From NCBI GenBank assembly GCA_963702535.1, contig CAVPDG010000016.1, positions 186,001 to 250,000 of the forward strand: a DNA stretch of 64,000 nt, written 5' to 3'. The notes beneath the pieces were generated by a model. It saw only the letters and a list, made by a program, of their open reading frames with translations, was not told the DNA's origin and did no database searches. Origin of the DNA: CAVPDG01 sp963702535 (GTDB taxonomy: Bacteria; Chloroflexota; Anaerolineae; Anaerolineales; UBA4823). This document shows positions 56,406 to 64,000 of this stretch, piece after piece (the first letter of the stretch is position 1; each line of letters starts with the position of its first letter). The position numbers and the translations under genes were made by a program.

Positions 56406-56816
56406 ATGGCAACCATCAAACGCATCGATCACATCGCCATCGTGGTAGAAGACATCGAGAAGACGCTGGAGTTCTGGCGCGACGCGCTGGGCTTACGTCT
56501 GGCAGACGTCGAGGAGGTGCCGGAGCAGAAATCGCAGGTGGCTTTCCTGCCCGTAGGTGAATCGGAGGTGGAGCTGGTGCGCCCCACCACTGACGACTCG
56601 GGCGTGGCGAAGTACTTACAGAAACGCGGTCCCGGCATGCACCACATCTGTTTCGAGGTGGACGATATCACGGGGGCGCTCAAACAGCTCAAAGCCAGGG
56701 GGGTGCGCCTGATTAACGAGACGCCCGTACCCGGGGCGGGCGGCAAGCAGATCGCCTTCATCCACCCCGAGAGCACGAGCGGCGTGCTGGTGGAGCTGTA
56801 CCAGGCAGCTGAATAA
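56406..56816 (+). CDS. mce: methylmalonyl-CoA epimerase
   Basis: 136 aa VOC enzyme. It starts IKRIDHIAIVVEDIEKTLEF (metal His), has GESEVELVRPTTDDSGVAKY, a second ligand in GPGMHHICFEVDDI and the final glutamate of GVLVELYQ. It converts (2S)- to (2R)-methylmalonyl-CoA for the adjacent mutase. The ATG at 56406 has an AGAGGAAAG site. Confidence 0.93.
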   Translation: MATIKRIDHIAIVVEDIEKTLEFWRDALGLRLADVEEVPEQKSQVAFLPVGESEVELVRPTTDDSGVAKYLQKRGPGMHHICFEVDDITGALKQLKARGVRLINETPVPGAGGKQIAFIHPESTSGVLVELYQAAE

Positions 56817-56842
56817 CCAACCCCTAAGGGGCAGAGAGGTAT

Positions 56843-56896
56843 CCCGAAAAAGAGGGGAATGCGGGCGCTAGCGCCCGCATTCCCCTCTTTTTCGGG
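56843..56896. terminator. 54-bp perfect palindrome, bidirectional terminator
   Basis: Two 27-bp arms (56843-56869 and 56870-56896) with no spare loop, carrying CCCGAAAAAG and its complement at the ends. It separates the convergent epimerase and membrane protein genes. Confidence 0.85.
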
Positions 56897-56914
56897 TTTA
56901 ACACATTCCGCTGT

Positions 56915-58861
56915 TTACATCTGGATGAACAGCGAGAGCACAAACGTCACGGTAAGCCCGACGATCTCGAGGGCGGCCAGACCGGCGAGGATATAAACGA
57001 CAATCATCCAGGAGGGCGCGCGGGAGGCTTGCGGCAGGGGCTCGCCCTCCGCCAGGCGGCGCACCAGGCGGGCGGCTTCACGCACCTGAACCGCCAGGTC
57101 GCCGGCGCCGACCCACTGCCAGCCCGCGGCGGGGGTGGGCAGCACCAGGCGGGGACCTTCGAAACCCTGCAGCCACAAGCGCATTGCCTCGGAAGGGCGG
57201 TAGAGCAGCTCGGCGGGCAGGAGCACGAGGCGGGCGGCGGAAAGCGTCTCGTCTGGGACGCCCTGGCTGTAAGAATGCACCGCCACGGGTAGCTCCTTCA
57301 CCTCCCGCTCGAGGACATCCATGACCAGGCGGGCAAAATCGCCCTCGTCGGGCGCCAGCACCAGCACGGGGAACTGGGCGTGGCGGCGCGCCAGCGAGCG
57401 CTCTGCCAGGCGGTTATCCTGGCGCAGGGCGAACCAATGGTAGAGCGCCAGGAGCAGGAACAAGAGCACTAAAGCCAGCAGGCGGGCGGAGACCAGGAGC
57501 ATATCCGGGGCGGGCTGACCGAGCAGGAGGCGGATGAGCTGGTAAAGCAGCGCCCCGCCGCTGAACATCACCCCCAGCACGCCGGCGAAGAGCGCCAGGA
57601 AGAGGTAGACCTTGCGCACCAGCGAGCGGCGCGCCCGGTCGCCAGCCTCGCCTTCGAGGGCAGACTCCTTGCGCATGGGCAACCAGGCGAGTAGCCAGAG
57701 CGGCAAGCCCACAGCCAGGGTAGCGAGGGCAGCCGCCAGGTTCTTGCGCAGCAAAACGCCCCACACCGCGCCGGGATCGAGCAGCAGGTCGAAAAGAAAG
57801 CTGAGCAGCAGGTATAACCCGACGAAGGTAGCCGCCAGCCCGATGCCAGCCAGGACGTAGGCATAGAGGCGGCGCAGCTCCGCCCGGCGCGGCTCACTCG
57901 AGGCAGACCGCACTTCCTGGCGCAGGATGCGCCCGTAATAGACCCAGACCAGGGCGGAGGGGATGAGCACCGAGAGGGGGGCGGCGATCTCGCCCATGAA
58001 ACGGTTCAGGGTGTAGGGCTCGCCCAGGGCAAGACGCAGCACGCTGTACAGGGTCAGACCGGCGGCGACCAGCCCGGCGCACAGGCTGGCAAAGGCAAGC
58101 AGGTAGAGGGCGGCAAGGCGCAGCAGCGAGGCAGACTCGGCGGGGTCGTCCAGCGAGCCCTGGATGCGCAGCCAGACGAAGACCCAAATAGGCACTCCGA
58201 CGAGCAGCAGCGCCAGCCCGTGGGCGAGCATGGCGGGGGTAGCGGCGAGGGCGGACTTTGCCGCGCCCAGCTCGCCCAAAGAAGTCAGGGAGAACTGCAG
58301 CACCTGCTGGACGCCGAAGTAAACCAGCAGCAGCCCATAGAGCATCCAGAGGTAGCGGTAGAGGCGGCGCACTTCGGGGAAAGCGTCGCCCTGGGGGGCT
58401 GCACGCCAGTCGGAGAGCAGGACGGTGTAGAAATAAGCCGCCACCGCCAGGCTGAGCAGGATGGCAACCAGGTTATCGCCGAGGGACTGTCCGGCGCCGA
58501 ACAGCATGCGGAAGGCTGGCTGCCCGAAGGCGTCCAGGAAGAGGCGGTCGAAGAGGGCAAGGGCGTTCTGGGCGGCGGGGATGAGCAGCAGCAGCAAGGC
58601 GCCGTAGAGGAAGACGGCGCGCAGGCGGGCGGAGCGCTCCTCGGGATCGCGGCGGGCGAGGCGCTGGGCGAGCAGCCAGTGGATCAAGAAGACGGGCACG
58701 CCCACCAGGATGAGGGCGAGCGCCCCCGCCAGGCGGGAGACGCTGCCGCCGACCACGGCGCCGGCGAAGAAGGAGCGCGCCAGACCGATAGCGCCCCACA
58801 GGACGACTTCGACGCTGACCAGGGTTACGGCGTACAGGTAGAGACGGCGGATGATGGGCAT
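56915..58861 (-). CDS. large polytopic membrane protein with DUF5671-like repeats
   Basis: 648 aa with about 15 hydrophobic segments. A unit starting RRLYLYAVTLVSVEVVLWGA recurs as RRLYRYLWMLYGLLLVYFGV, RRLYAYVLAGIGLAATFVGL and RKVYLFLALFAGVLGVMFSG, each a helix bundle of DUF5671 type. After these comes a soluble region (FPVLVLAPDEGDFARLVMDV) and a last C-terminal helix. Function unknown; such proteins are common in Chloroflexota. 15 nt separate it from the next upstream gene on the same strand. Confidence 0.75.
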   Translation of the reverse strand: MPIIRRLYLYAVTLVSVEVVLWGAIGLARSFFAGAVVGGSVSRLAGALALILVGVPVFLIHWLLAQRLARRDPEERSARLRAVFLYGALLLLLIPAAQNALALFDRLFLDAFGQPAFRMLFGAGQSLGDNLVAILLSLAVAAYFYTVLLSDWRAAPQGDAFPEVRRLYRYLWMLYGLLLVYFGVQQVLQFSLTSLGELGAAKSALAATPAMLAHGLALLLVGVPIWVFVWLRIQGSLDDPAESASLLRLAALYLLAFASLCAGLVAAGLTLYSVLRLALGEPYTLNRFMGEIAAPLSVLIPSALVWVYYGRILRQEVRSASSEPRRAELRRLYAYVLAGIGLAATFVGLYLLLSFLFDLLLDPGAVWGVLLRKNLAAALATLAVGLPLWLLAWLPMRKESALEGEAGDRARRSLVRKVYLFLALFAGVLGVMFSGGALLYQLIRLLLGQPAPDMLLVSARLLALVLLFLLLALYHWFALRQDNRLAERSLARRHAQFPVLVLAPDEGDFARLVMDVLEREVKELPVAVHSYSQGVPDETLSAARLVLLPAELLYRPSEAMRLWLQGFEGPRLVLPTPAAGWQWVGAGDLAVQVREAARLVRRLAEGEPLPQASRAPSWMIVVYILAGLAALEIVGLTVTFVLSLFIQM

Positions 58862-58876
58862 GCGGACCTCCTGGGC

Positions 58877-59350
58877 TCAGGGTGGGGAGGGCAGGTACCA
58901 GTCGTAGCCCCAGAAGGGGTAAGGCAGGCTGATGATCTTCCAGTCGCCGCCGGTGTCGCGGGCGAGCAGGGCGCTGCCGGGGCTGCGGCTGGAATCGGAG
59001 AAGGGACCCGAGCCGGGGTAGATGACAACCAGGTCGACCACGGCGCGGTCGCCGGTGAGGGTCGTGCCCTGGATCGAGAGACCGACGCTGGAGGGGTCGG
59101 CGAGGCGGGTCAGGAAATACGCCTGGAAGCGCTCGAAATCCGGCTTACCTTCAGCGTCCTGCAGCAGGGCATAGGCGCGGGCGTAATCCAGCTTCTGCAA
59201 AGCGAGAGCATAGTTGCGCACCACGCCTTCCGGCGTATCGCCCGGACCGTAAACCTGGCTCTCACGGCGCAGGAAGAAGAGGGCGAGGGCGGCGACGACC
59301 AGGAGGCAGACGCCAATCAGGAGGACCCACAGGAAGCGGTCGGTTTTCAT
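58877..59350 (-). CDS. membrane-anchored NTF2-like protein
   Basis: 157 aa. One N-terminal helix (FLWVLLIGVCLLVVAALALF) is followed by an extracytoplasmic domain: DTPEGVVRNYALALQKLDYA, then ALLQDAEGKPDF, resembling NTF2-like/DUF4878-type lipoprotein domains. It ends GDWKIISLPYPFWGY. Function unknown. Encoded just upstream of the DUF5671-like protein in the same direction, so likely a partner. Confidence 0.65.
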   Translation of the reverse strand: MKTDRFLWVLLIGVCLLVVAALALFFLRRESQVYGPGDTPEGVVRNYALALQKLDYARAYALLQDAEGKPDFERFQAYFLTRLADPSSVGLSIQGTTLTGDRAVVDLVVIYPGSGPFSDSSRSPGSALLARDTGGDWKIISLPYPFWGYDWYLPSPP

Positions 59351-59375
59351 GGCAAAAGCTTTGGCGAGGAGCGGC

Positions 59376-59571
59376 TCAGGCGGAGCGCCCCGGTCGCAGC
59401 AGGATGACCAGGAAGGGTCCCAGGAAAGGGATGAAAACCAGCGAGCATGCCCCAGGCGAGGTACTGCGGCAAGGACAGGCTGCGCCGGCGCAGGTAGAAG
59501 GCGGCGATGAGCGCCATGCCCAGGGCGCTGAGGAAGAGCAGCAGGAACATGCCTTGAGAGGAAAGCGCCAT
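59376..59571 (-). pseudogene. small two-helix membrane protein (PLDc_N-like), frameshifted
   Basis: From ATG 59571 the frame gives SSQGMFLLLFLSALGMALIA and then YLRRRSLSLPQYLAWGML. One missing base near 59447 shifts the frame; the next frame continues VFIPFLGPFLVILLRPG and stops at 59376. About 64 aa if repaired, with the layout of small phospholipase-D-nuclease N-terminal-like membrane proteins. The start of the next gene (59350) follows closely. Confidence 0.6.
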
Positions 59572-59723
59572 GCTGAAAAGATTGTAGTGCATTTCGGCGG
59601 GGAAAGCAAGCGGGTTGAGGGAGGTGTCAAGTACCACGTGTCAGGTGCCAGGTACCAAGCCAGGAAGAGGAGAATTAGCGAGTTAGCGCTTCGAGATTCG
59701 GGGAGGTGAAGGGGAATGAGGGT

Positions 59724-59796
59724 ATTCGTTTGCATGGATTTGCGTTGGAAAAACGATGGCAAACGAATCGGTTGGTGGTTGGTAGTTGGTAGTTGA
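59724..59796. repeat. composite intergenic repeat, copy 2
   Basis: ATTCGTTTG (59724-59732) and CAAACGAAT (59760-59768) form an inverted repeat; a GGTTGGTGG/TAGTTGG tract follows (59770-59796). Same elements as at 9519-9608, with the CCAACC tract in the opposite orientation. Confidence 0.6.
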
Positions 59797-59839
59797 TTGC
59801 GGAGGAAGCGAGCGAACGGTGAGGAAGCGTTAGAAGTGT

Positions 59840-59908
59840 TCCCACGCTGCGCTCTGGACCAGTCCCACGCTGCGCTCTGGACCAGTCCCACGCTACGCTC
59901 TGGGCAGG
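59840..59908. repeat. 23-bp tandem repeat, three copies
   Basis: Unit TCCCACGCTGCGCTCTGGAC plus CAG, at 59840, 59863 and 59886. The third copy differs at two or three positions. Confidence 0.8.
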
Positions 59909-60151
59909 CACGGTTGCGATCAATCAGCCTATGAGATTCTTAAAGTGCGGGTTGGTGTATCGACTGAAGGTAAAACCGTCCACGAATAGGACACGAATGC
60001 GCGAATGGCAGTTGCAAGGTTAGCTTCCGATTATGCGGGATGTCCGGCGCGTCAAGGAAAGTCCAGTAATAGGACATATGTTCTAATTACAACCCGGAGC
60101 GGAGGAAAAAGCAAGGATTTAACGGGGTGATTTTTTGGGGGAGAGGCAGGG

Positions 60152-60425
60152 TTAAGGAAAGGTGGTGATGGCTGTGGAGCCGGTGACCTGTCCCGAGCGA
60201 AGTGAGGGATGATCGTTCAAGAGCCAGTAGGTGGGGTTGGCAGCGCCATCCACGAGGCGCATGGCGACACGGGTAGAGCCAGCGTAGAAATAACGGCGTA
60301 GGATGGTGATGTGGGCTTGCGTCTCGTACCTCGGTGTGGTTGCCGATGTAGTAGGTGGTGGTCTTGGCCGCCTGGGGACGCCCAATGGATCTCTCAAGAT
60401 TCTCGCTCAGCTCAATCGCCTTCAC
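60152..60425 (-). pseudogene. truncated RHS/YD-repeat core fragment 1
   Basis: On the minus strand KTTTYYIGNHTE is followed, after a 1-base shift near 60330, by YETQAHITILRRYFYAGSTR and VAMRLVDGAANPTYWLLNDH, the conserved end of an RHS core (usually ending in WLLGDHLGST). In place of LG stands an insertion coding PSLRSGQVTG from a REP-like sequence, then STAITTF and a stop. It is closely related to fragment 2 at 62149-62367. It lies immediately after the beta-propeller gene and overlaps its end. Confidence 0.75.
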
Positions 60426-61775
60426 TAACCAGCCAACCTACCGGAAATCGATTTTCCCCCAGCGTTACCGCGATTTTCTCTTCCAGGTTGACCAATACGC
60501 TCTGATAACTCCAGTCTTCTTGCCTGTTCGCTTTCGTTACCAGGTATTTCCCATCCGGAGACCAAATTGGCGACAAACGAAAGTATTGTCCTGGCGTACC
60601 CAGCTCCATTAACCCCGCAGAGATGCATGTATCGGTAATGTTCCCTGTTTCGGTATCGAGGAGCGCCAAAGTCCCCGGAAACGATGGATATTTATCCTCT
60701 ACCAGCCAAAAGGCGAGGTACCGCCCGTCCGGCGACCAGCTGTACAAATCCGAGAAAAACTGCTGCCTGGCAGATGTGGATGCAGAATTGGAATTCAGAT
60801 GGGTCAGCTGTGTCACCACGCCGTCCCGTGTAATGGAATAGAACTCCCCATCGCCCCAGTCATCGTTGATCACGAACCTCGATCCGTCTGGTGCCCACAT
60901 CGGTGTGGACGCGAAATGGCCGGTCACAATCTCAGCCAGCTTGATTTGATTTTCCAGGTCCCATAAGACATAACCATGCCCGCTCTTTCCCGAATAATCT
61001 TTCTCGATTTTGCCTGGATAAACCACTCTCGTCACAGAAGGGTCATATTTGGTTGTGCTGGCCCCTTCCCAATACATCCGTGCATTTGCACGATCGATAT
61101 TCGGATACTGCTCGGAAATGAATTGTTCTCGCTCAGCGGTAAACGGATTATAGATCATTTGATCAATAGGATATCTGACCTGGTCTTCCCCCCAAGGTTG
61201 AAAGAGATTGAGGGCAATCTGCTTATTATTCAGCCAATGATCGAGCCCGTACGGATATTCACCTGGGAGAAGGGTCTTGAGAAGCTGTCCGTTTGCGGAA
61301 TAGAATCTGACTTTTTGGGCGGCTGCATCGAGAAGCGCATATGTCTGTCCGTCCGGAGATGTCACTACATTCATCACCTTCTCCGGATTCAAGGGCTTTG
61401 ACTGGTGAGAATTCAGATCATAAATGGAAGCTAAATCATAGCTCAGTTGTTCACCACCTCTCTCTAAGAAGATAATTCTTCCATCATACGTTTTTATGTC
61501 CGGCAACGCGGGGAGTATGGTGAAGCATGTTGGTTGCGTAGTTCGAACCAGTTCCGGTGTCAGCAGAGGCGTATCCGTTATTGTCAGGCTGGGTGTAGCT
61601 ACAGGGGGAAATGTAGGCGATTTAATATACGTAGGAGAAACCACTGGCGTAGCTGTATCGATACCAGCAGTAGCAGATTCCTTCACCTTGGTATTGTGTA
61701 TAGATCGGTGGATGCATAACATCCCTGGATGATAAACGACAAAATCAGCCAAACTGCAAGCATGCGAGCTTTCAT
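60412..61775 (-). pseudogene. TolB/WD40-like beta-propeller lipoprotein, frameshifted at the N-terminus
   Basis: The start at 61775 gives a lipoprotein signal peptide (ARMLAVWLILSFIIQGCYAS, lipobox IQGC) behind a GAGGTG site. A single-base shift near 61690 leads into the main frame: a Thr/Pro linker and then a beta-propeller with repeated WSPDG/SPDG blades (VVTSPDGQTYALLDA; MWAPDGSRFVIND; SWSPDGRYLAFWLVE; IWSPDGKYLV). About 454 aa. It stands between RHS fragments in the place where an immunity or accessory gene of an orphan module would be. That role is inferred from position only. Confidence 0.7.
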
Positions 61776-61817
61776 CCTTCACCTCGCGGATATATTCCGA
61801 TAGTCTTCACCTCCATA

Positions 61818-62039
61818 TTATTGTTGTGGAGGCCATATGAACAATCCTTTACCTGTAGCGTCCGTCACTCGCCAGGGGCTACCTGGGTCGGGTGAATCAT
61901 TACCCCAATGCCATGGCACGTGTAAAGGATCCCCCTCCCCAGATTGATAATAAGTCCTGTTTCCAATAATCTCATTACCAATATCCGCAGCAGCATCTGC
62001 CGGTGTTTGATTACTGTAAAACCTTCTCGGCGGGTGTCA
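61818..62039 (-). pseudogene. orphan C-terminal tip fragment, possibly of an RHS protein
   Basis: A start-less frame reads FYSNQTPADAAADIGNEIIG, then NRTYYQSGEGDPLHVPWHWG, and ends GKGLFIWPPQQ before TAA. It looks like the end of a secreted protein or toxin tip. Its 5' side runs into a DUF559 remnant, so the upstream part is lost. No known domain. Confidence 0.5.
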
Positions 62040-62100
62040 TCTGCTGTCGCAGCTCTTTGGCGCGCTGCCGGGTTTTATTGAAGCTCTGGTTTCCTGGCAT
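62011..62100 (-). pseudogene. DUF559 (VSR-like endonuclease family) N-terminal remnant
   Basis: From an ATG at 62100 the frame reads PGNQSFNKTRQRAKELRQQ then MTPAEKVLQ and stops. This matches the highly characteristic start of DUF559 proteins (KTRERARELRKNMTPAEK). Only 29 codons remain, joined to unrelated tip sequence. Confidence 0.6.
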
Positions 62101-62148
62101 AATCCAGCTCCGTGCCTCAATTATCGCGCCGATTTGTGAAAGTTGAGC

Positions 62149-62367
62149 CTAGTAGATGCATTCCTCCCTCTCCCCGATCTTTGGGAGAGGGAGGGCAGGG
62201 TGGGTGAGGGCAGCCCCGTCCACGACGCGCATGGCAACGCGGCTAGAGCCAGCATAGAAATAACGGCGCAAGGTGGTTATCAGAGCTTGTGTCTCGTACT
62301 CGGTGTGGTTGCCGATGTAGTTGGTGGTGGTAGTGTTAGCGGGCTGGGGCATCGCGACGCCCCTCAT
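62149..62367 (-). pseudogene. truncated RHS/YD-repeat core fragment 2
   Basis: It reads NTTTTNYIGNHTEYETQALI, then TTLRRYFYAGSSRVAMRVVD followed by GAA, matching fragment 1 almost residue for residue. The coding sequence is cut by a palindromic repeat (CTCCCTCTCCC at 62164-62174 with GGGAGAGGGAG at 62183-62193). It lies just downstream of the lipoprotein at 62377-63405. Confidence 0.75.
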
Positions 62368-62376
62368 GATCTCGGT

Positions 62377-63405
62377 TTATCTTTCAGGTGTTGGCCACAG
62401 GCTGGCAGGTGTTACCAGACATTCATCGGTTTGTTGACGAAATGTATTGTAGAAATCGTCAATGCTCAGCGATGTGACTTCCTCAATCGGCTTGTGATAA
62501 GCCATCTGGCCTGGCTTATCTGTAGTAAGAGCTAGCTGCTGATAGAAAGCATTGGCATCTCCGGGAGGAAATAAATCCATCTCAATATTTGCATTTTGCA
62601 TGCAACCTTCCACGTTTTTTCCAACGACGCGCATCTCGGTGGTGTATTTTACAATAATTCCTTGCTCCGGATACAGAAGAATGAGCGAAAAAAGCCCGGG
62701 CATGCCTCGCCGCGTCGGAAATTCACTCAAGGTGCTCAGCAGTACTGAGTCTGGGACGACCCTGGTTGGCGAGAACTTGATGTAGAGAATAGAAGTCCAG
62801 GCGTTCCCCAAAATCGGTGGAGTCAAAGATGTCTTCATAACCATTCTCGTCTTTCAATGTTTTAACGCTTGTGCCTGAAAACTCGTGCTAAAAACTGTTC
62901 CTTGATCGGCCAGGTAGGCCACAAATATGGATAACAATAGGTCATTTTCCATTGGATCGTTTATCGATATGTTCCCTATATCGGGTTGGAGAACGTTGAA
63001 ATTAGTCAAGCCCCCCATCGGTGAAAGAATCATATTTGCTTCCTGACTCGTCGTTGCGCCGGGACTAATTCCCCAAAGACAAGGCAAATGGCAATACCCG
63101 TTATTCACCAGCAGATCGTTTAACATGGCGCGAGCATCTTCGACAGCGAGAGTGGGAATACTGCTACTTGTAGCTGTAAACCCGGGTGTAGGTATGTATG
63201 GTTGCGTTGCAATTGGAATAGGTGTACTCGGTTTTGTTAGTATTGGGCTTATAACGGTTCGAGTAGCTGTGTATTTTTTGGTAGAGTTGGCAAGAGTTGT
63301 GGTCGCCGGAGTGGTTGCTTCTGAATTCCCTTGCTTTCCACAACCACTGGACAACAAAATAACCACTAATAAACCGAAAAGAAACACGAGTTGATGAAGT
63401 TTCAT
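62377..63405 (-). pseudogene. lipoprotein of unknown function, two compensating indels
   Basis: The N-terminus is a lipoprotein signal (LVVILLSSGCGKQG) with a Thr/Pro linker, then LLVNNGYCHLPCLWGISPGA, a stretch seen in Chloroflexota lipoproteins. The frame stops at 62854, but the +1 frame continues LKDENGYEDIFDSTDFGERL and YSLHQVLANQG until about 62770, where a second shift returns to the first frame (VPDSVLLSTLSEFPTRRG to the end). Repaired length is about 342 aa. It follows the zincin-encoding gene directly, the position of an immunity gene. Confidence 0.65.
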
Positions 63406-63440
63406 ATCGGTTATCTATTCTCCTCTGCAGGGAATAGTCA

Positions 63441-64000
63441 TTATGGCATCTGGCTGTTCATCCACTCTTGCGCATCAATAACATCAGGTGCGTTTCTTGG
63501 AGTGGTATTCCATGCATTGTATGTCCAGGCGATGAACATATCCGCAAAAGTTTCCGAAGGTGATCTTTCAGTGTTCTGCTGCCAGTCTAAGCGACCAGCT
63601 TCATTAGGGCGGAGTATATCGTCTCGTTTTTCAACATATTGATTAGGTGTATTTATTCCCCCGGCCGCTTGACTATAGGCATGTCCAAACTCGTGAACCG
63701 CGTTTTTTACTCCATAACTATCAATACTCAGTGATGCAAACACAATATGTGAACTGCTAACTGTGAAACCACCACCAGCAGCACATTGGGTTGCAAAATT
63801 ATCCTTGCATGCTGGATTAGCATTCTGTTCGGGGGTTCTCATCCTGTCATCTTTCTCGTTCCACTCAATAGTTACATTCTTATATACCTGGGTGAAAGCC
63901 TGTGAAAACGAGGAACCGGATTGCTTTTTCGCAAGCGCCATACCGATATCAAATGCAGCCTGCCGAACTTGGCCTCTAGTTTTTGCTGTCCAACCATCTC
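63441..64000 (-). CDS. C-terminal part of a zincin-like metallopeptidase, possibly an RHS toxin tip (5' end outside window)
   Basis: The frame is open to the window edge; the visible part begins DGWTAKTRGQVRQAAFDIGM. The zinc motif is HEFGHAYSQ in KNAVHEFGHAYSQAAGG, followed by a downstream acidic ERSPSETFADMFIAW typical of zincins. The absence of a start in the window and the RHS fragments nearby suggest the C-terminal tip of a larger polymorphic protein. It could also be a free secreted peptidase. Confidence 0.6.
   Translation of the reverse strand, partial: DGWTAKTRGQVRQAAFDIGMALAKKQSGSSFSQAFTQVYKNVTIEWNEKDDRMRTPEQNANPACKDNFATQCAAGGGFTVSSSHIVFASLSIDSYGVKNAVHEFGHAYSQAAGGINTPNQYVEKRDDILRPNEAGRLDWQQNTERSPSETFADMFIAWTYNAWNTTPRNAPDVIDAQEWMNSQMP

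Larger units (their letters stand above)
59572..60150. other. repeat-rich intergenic region without a convincing gene
   Basis: It holds GTGTCAAG/CACGTGTCA words (59624-59665), the second composite repeat (59724-59796) and a 23-bp tandem repeat (59840-59908). Reading frames crossing it have repeat-like composition and no ribosome sites. Confidence 0.6.

Noticed and set aside
58220..59407. 395-aa plus-strand reading frame rich in Gly, Glu and Gln
   Set aside because: Antisense shadow of the DUF5671-like membrane protein and its neighbour; no ribosome site.

Overview
The window looks like a chromosomal piece of a Chloroflexota bacterium, most likely Anaerolineae-like. That placement is inferred from gene content: GC-rich genes, many lipoproteins with Thr/Pro-rich linkers, a T-box-controlled pheST, a citramalate route to isoleucine and DUF5671 membrane proteins. 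I found no rRNA, tRNA or CRISPR array. About a dozen genes carry single-base indels, mostly at short homopolymers. This suggests uncorrected sequencing errors mixed with some genuine decay; each case is flagged.

Layout. 0-8.4 kb holds two sugar/acid catabolic units. A minus-strand unit encodes a GntR/HutC regulator, an SDR and an AraD-like aldolase, followed by a frameshifted SorC regulator. A divergent plus-strand unit encodes a DegT-type PLP enzyme, a VOC protein, a CoA-transferase and an SDR. The two face each other across near-consensus promoters, each with a copy of the same 13-bp operator just downstream. 8.4-9.6 kb is a decayed REP-associated transposase (RAYT) with REP-like repeats inside it. 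9.6-16.7 kb holds housekeeping genes: yqeY, the 7TM-HD protein pgpH, ybeY, dgkA, an AP-endonuclease-like TIM barrel, a foldase lipoprotein and plsC. 16.8-18.8 kb holds an AT-richer amidase and lipoprotein pair. 19.2-23.2 kb is T-box-pheS-pheT.

23.3-37.0 kb is the centrepiece: a complete branched-chain amino acid operon, ilvD-ilvB-ilvN-ilvC-leuA-(74-aa ORF)-leuC-leuD-cimA-leuB-pheA-ilvE. It is preceded by a 37-codon leader peptide with 17 Leu/Ile/Val codons, a strong intrinsic terminator and a candidate antiterminator pairing, which is a classical attenuator. 37.1-51.6 kb is mostly minus-strand envelope genes: a hydrolase, a glycosyltransferase, an M28 peptidase, a class III aminotransferase, PAP2, lipoproteins and an acyltransferase. 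A membrane-anchored GAF-HTH regulator lies among them. Four promoters here share a previously unnoticed 37-bp triple-half-site box. 51.7-59.6 kb has an ArsR-HTH/PBP-like regulator, a DUF1786 protein, an acyltransferase, the methylmalonyl-CoA mutase large subunit with epimerase, and membrane proteins.

59.6-64 kb is a repeat-rich, AT-richer island. It has two truncated RHS-core fragments, orphan C-terminal tips, two lipoproteins in the position of immunity genes, and at the window edge the end of a zincin-type (HEFGH) protein. The arrangement resembles RHS polymorphic toxins with displaced orphan tip/immunity modules.
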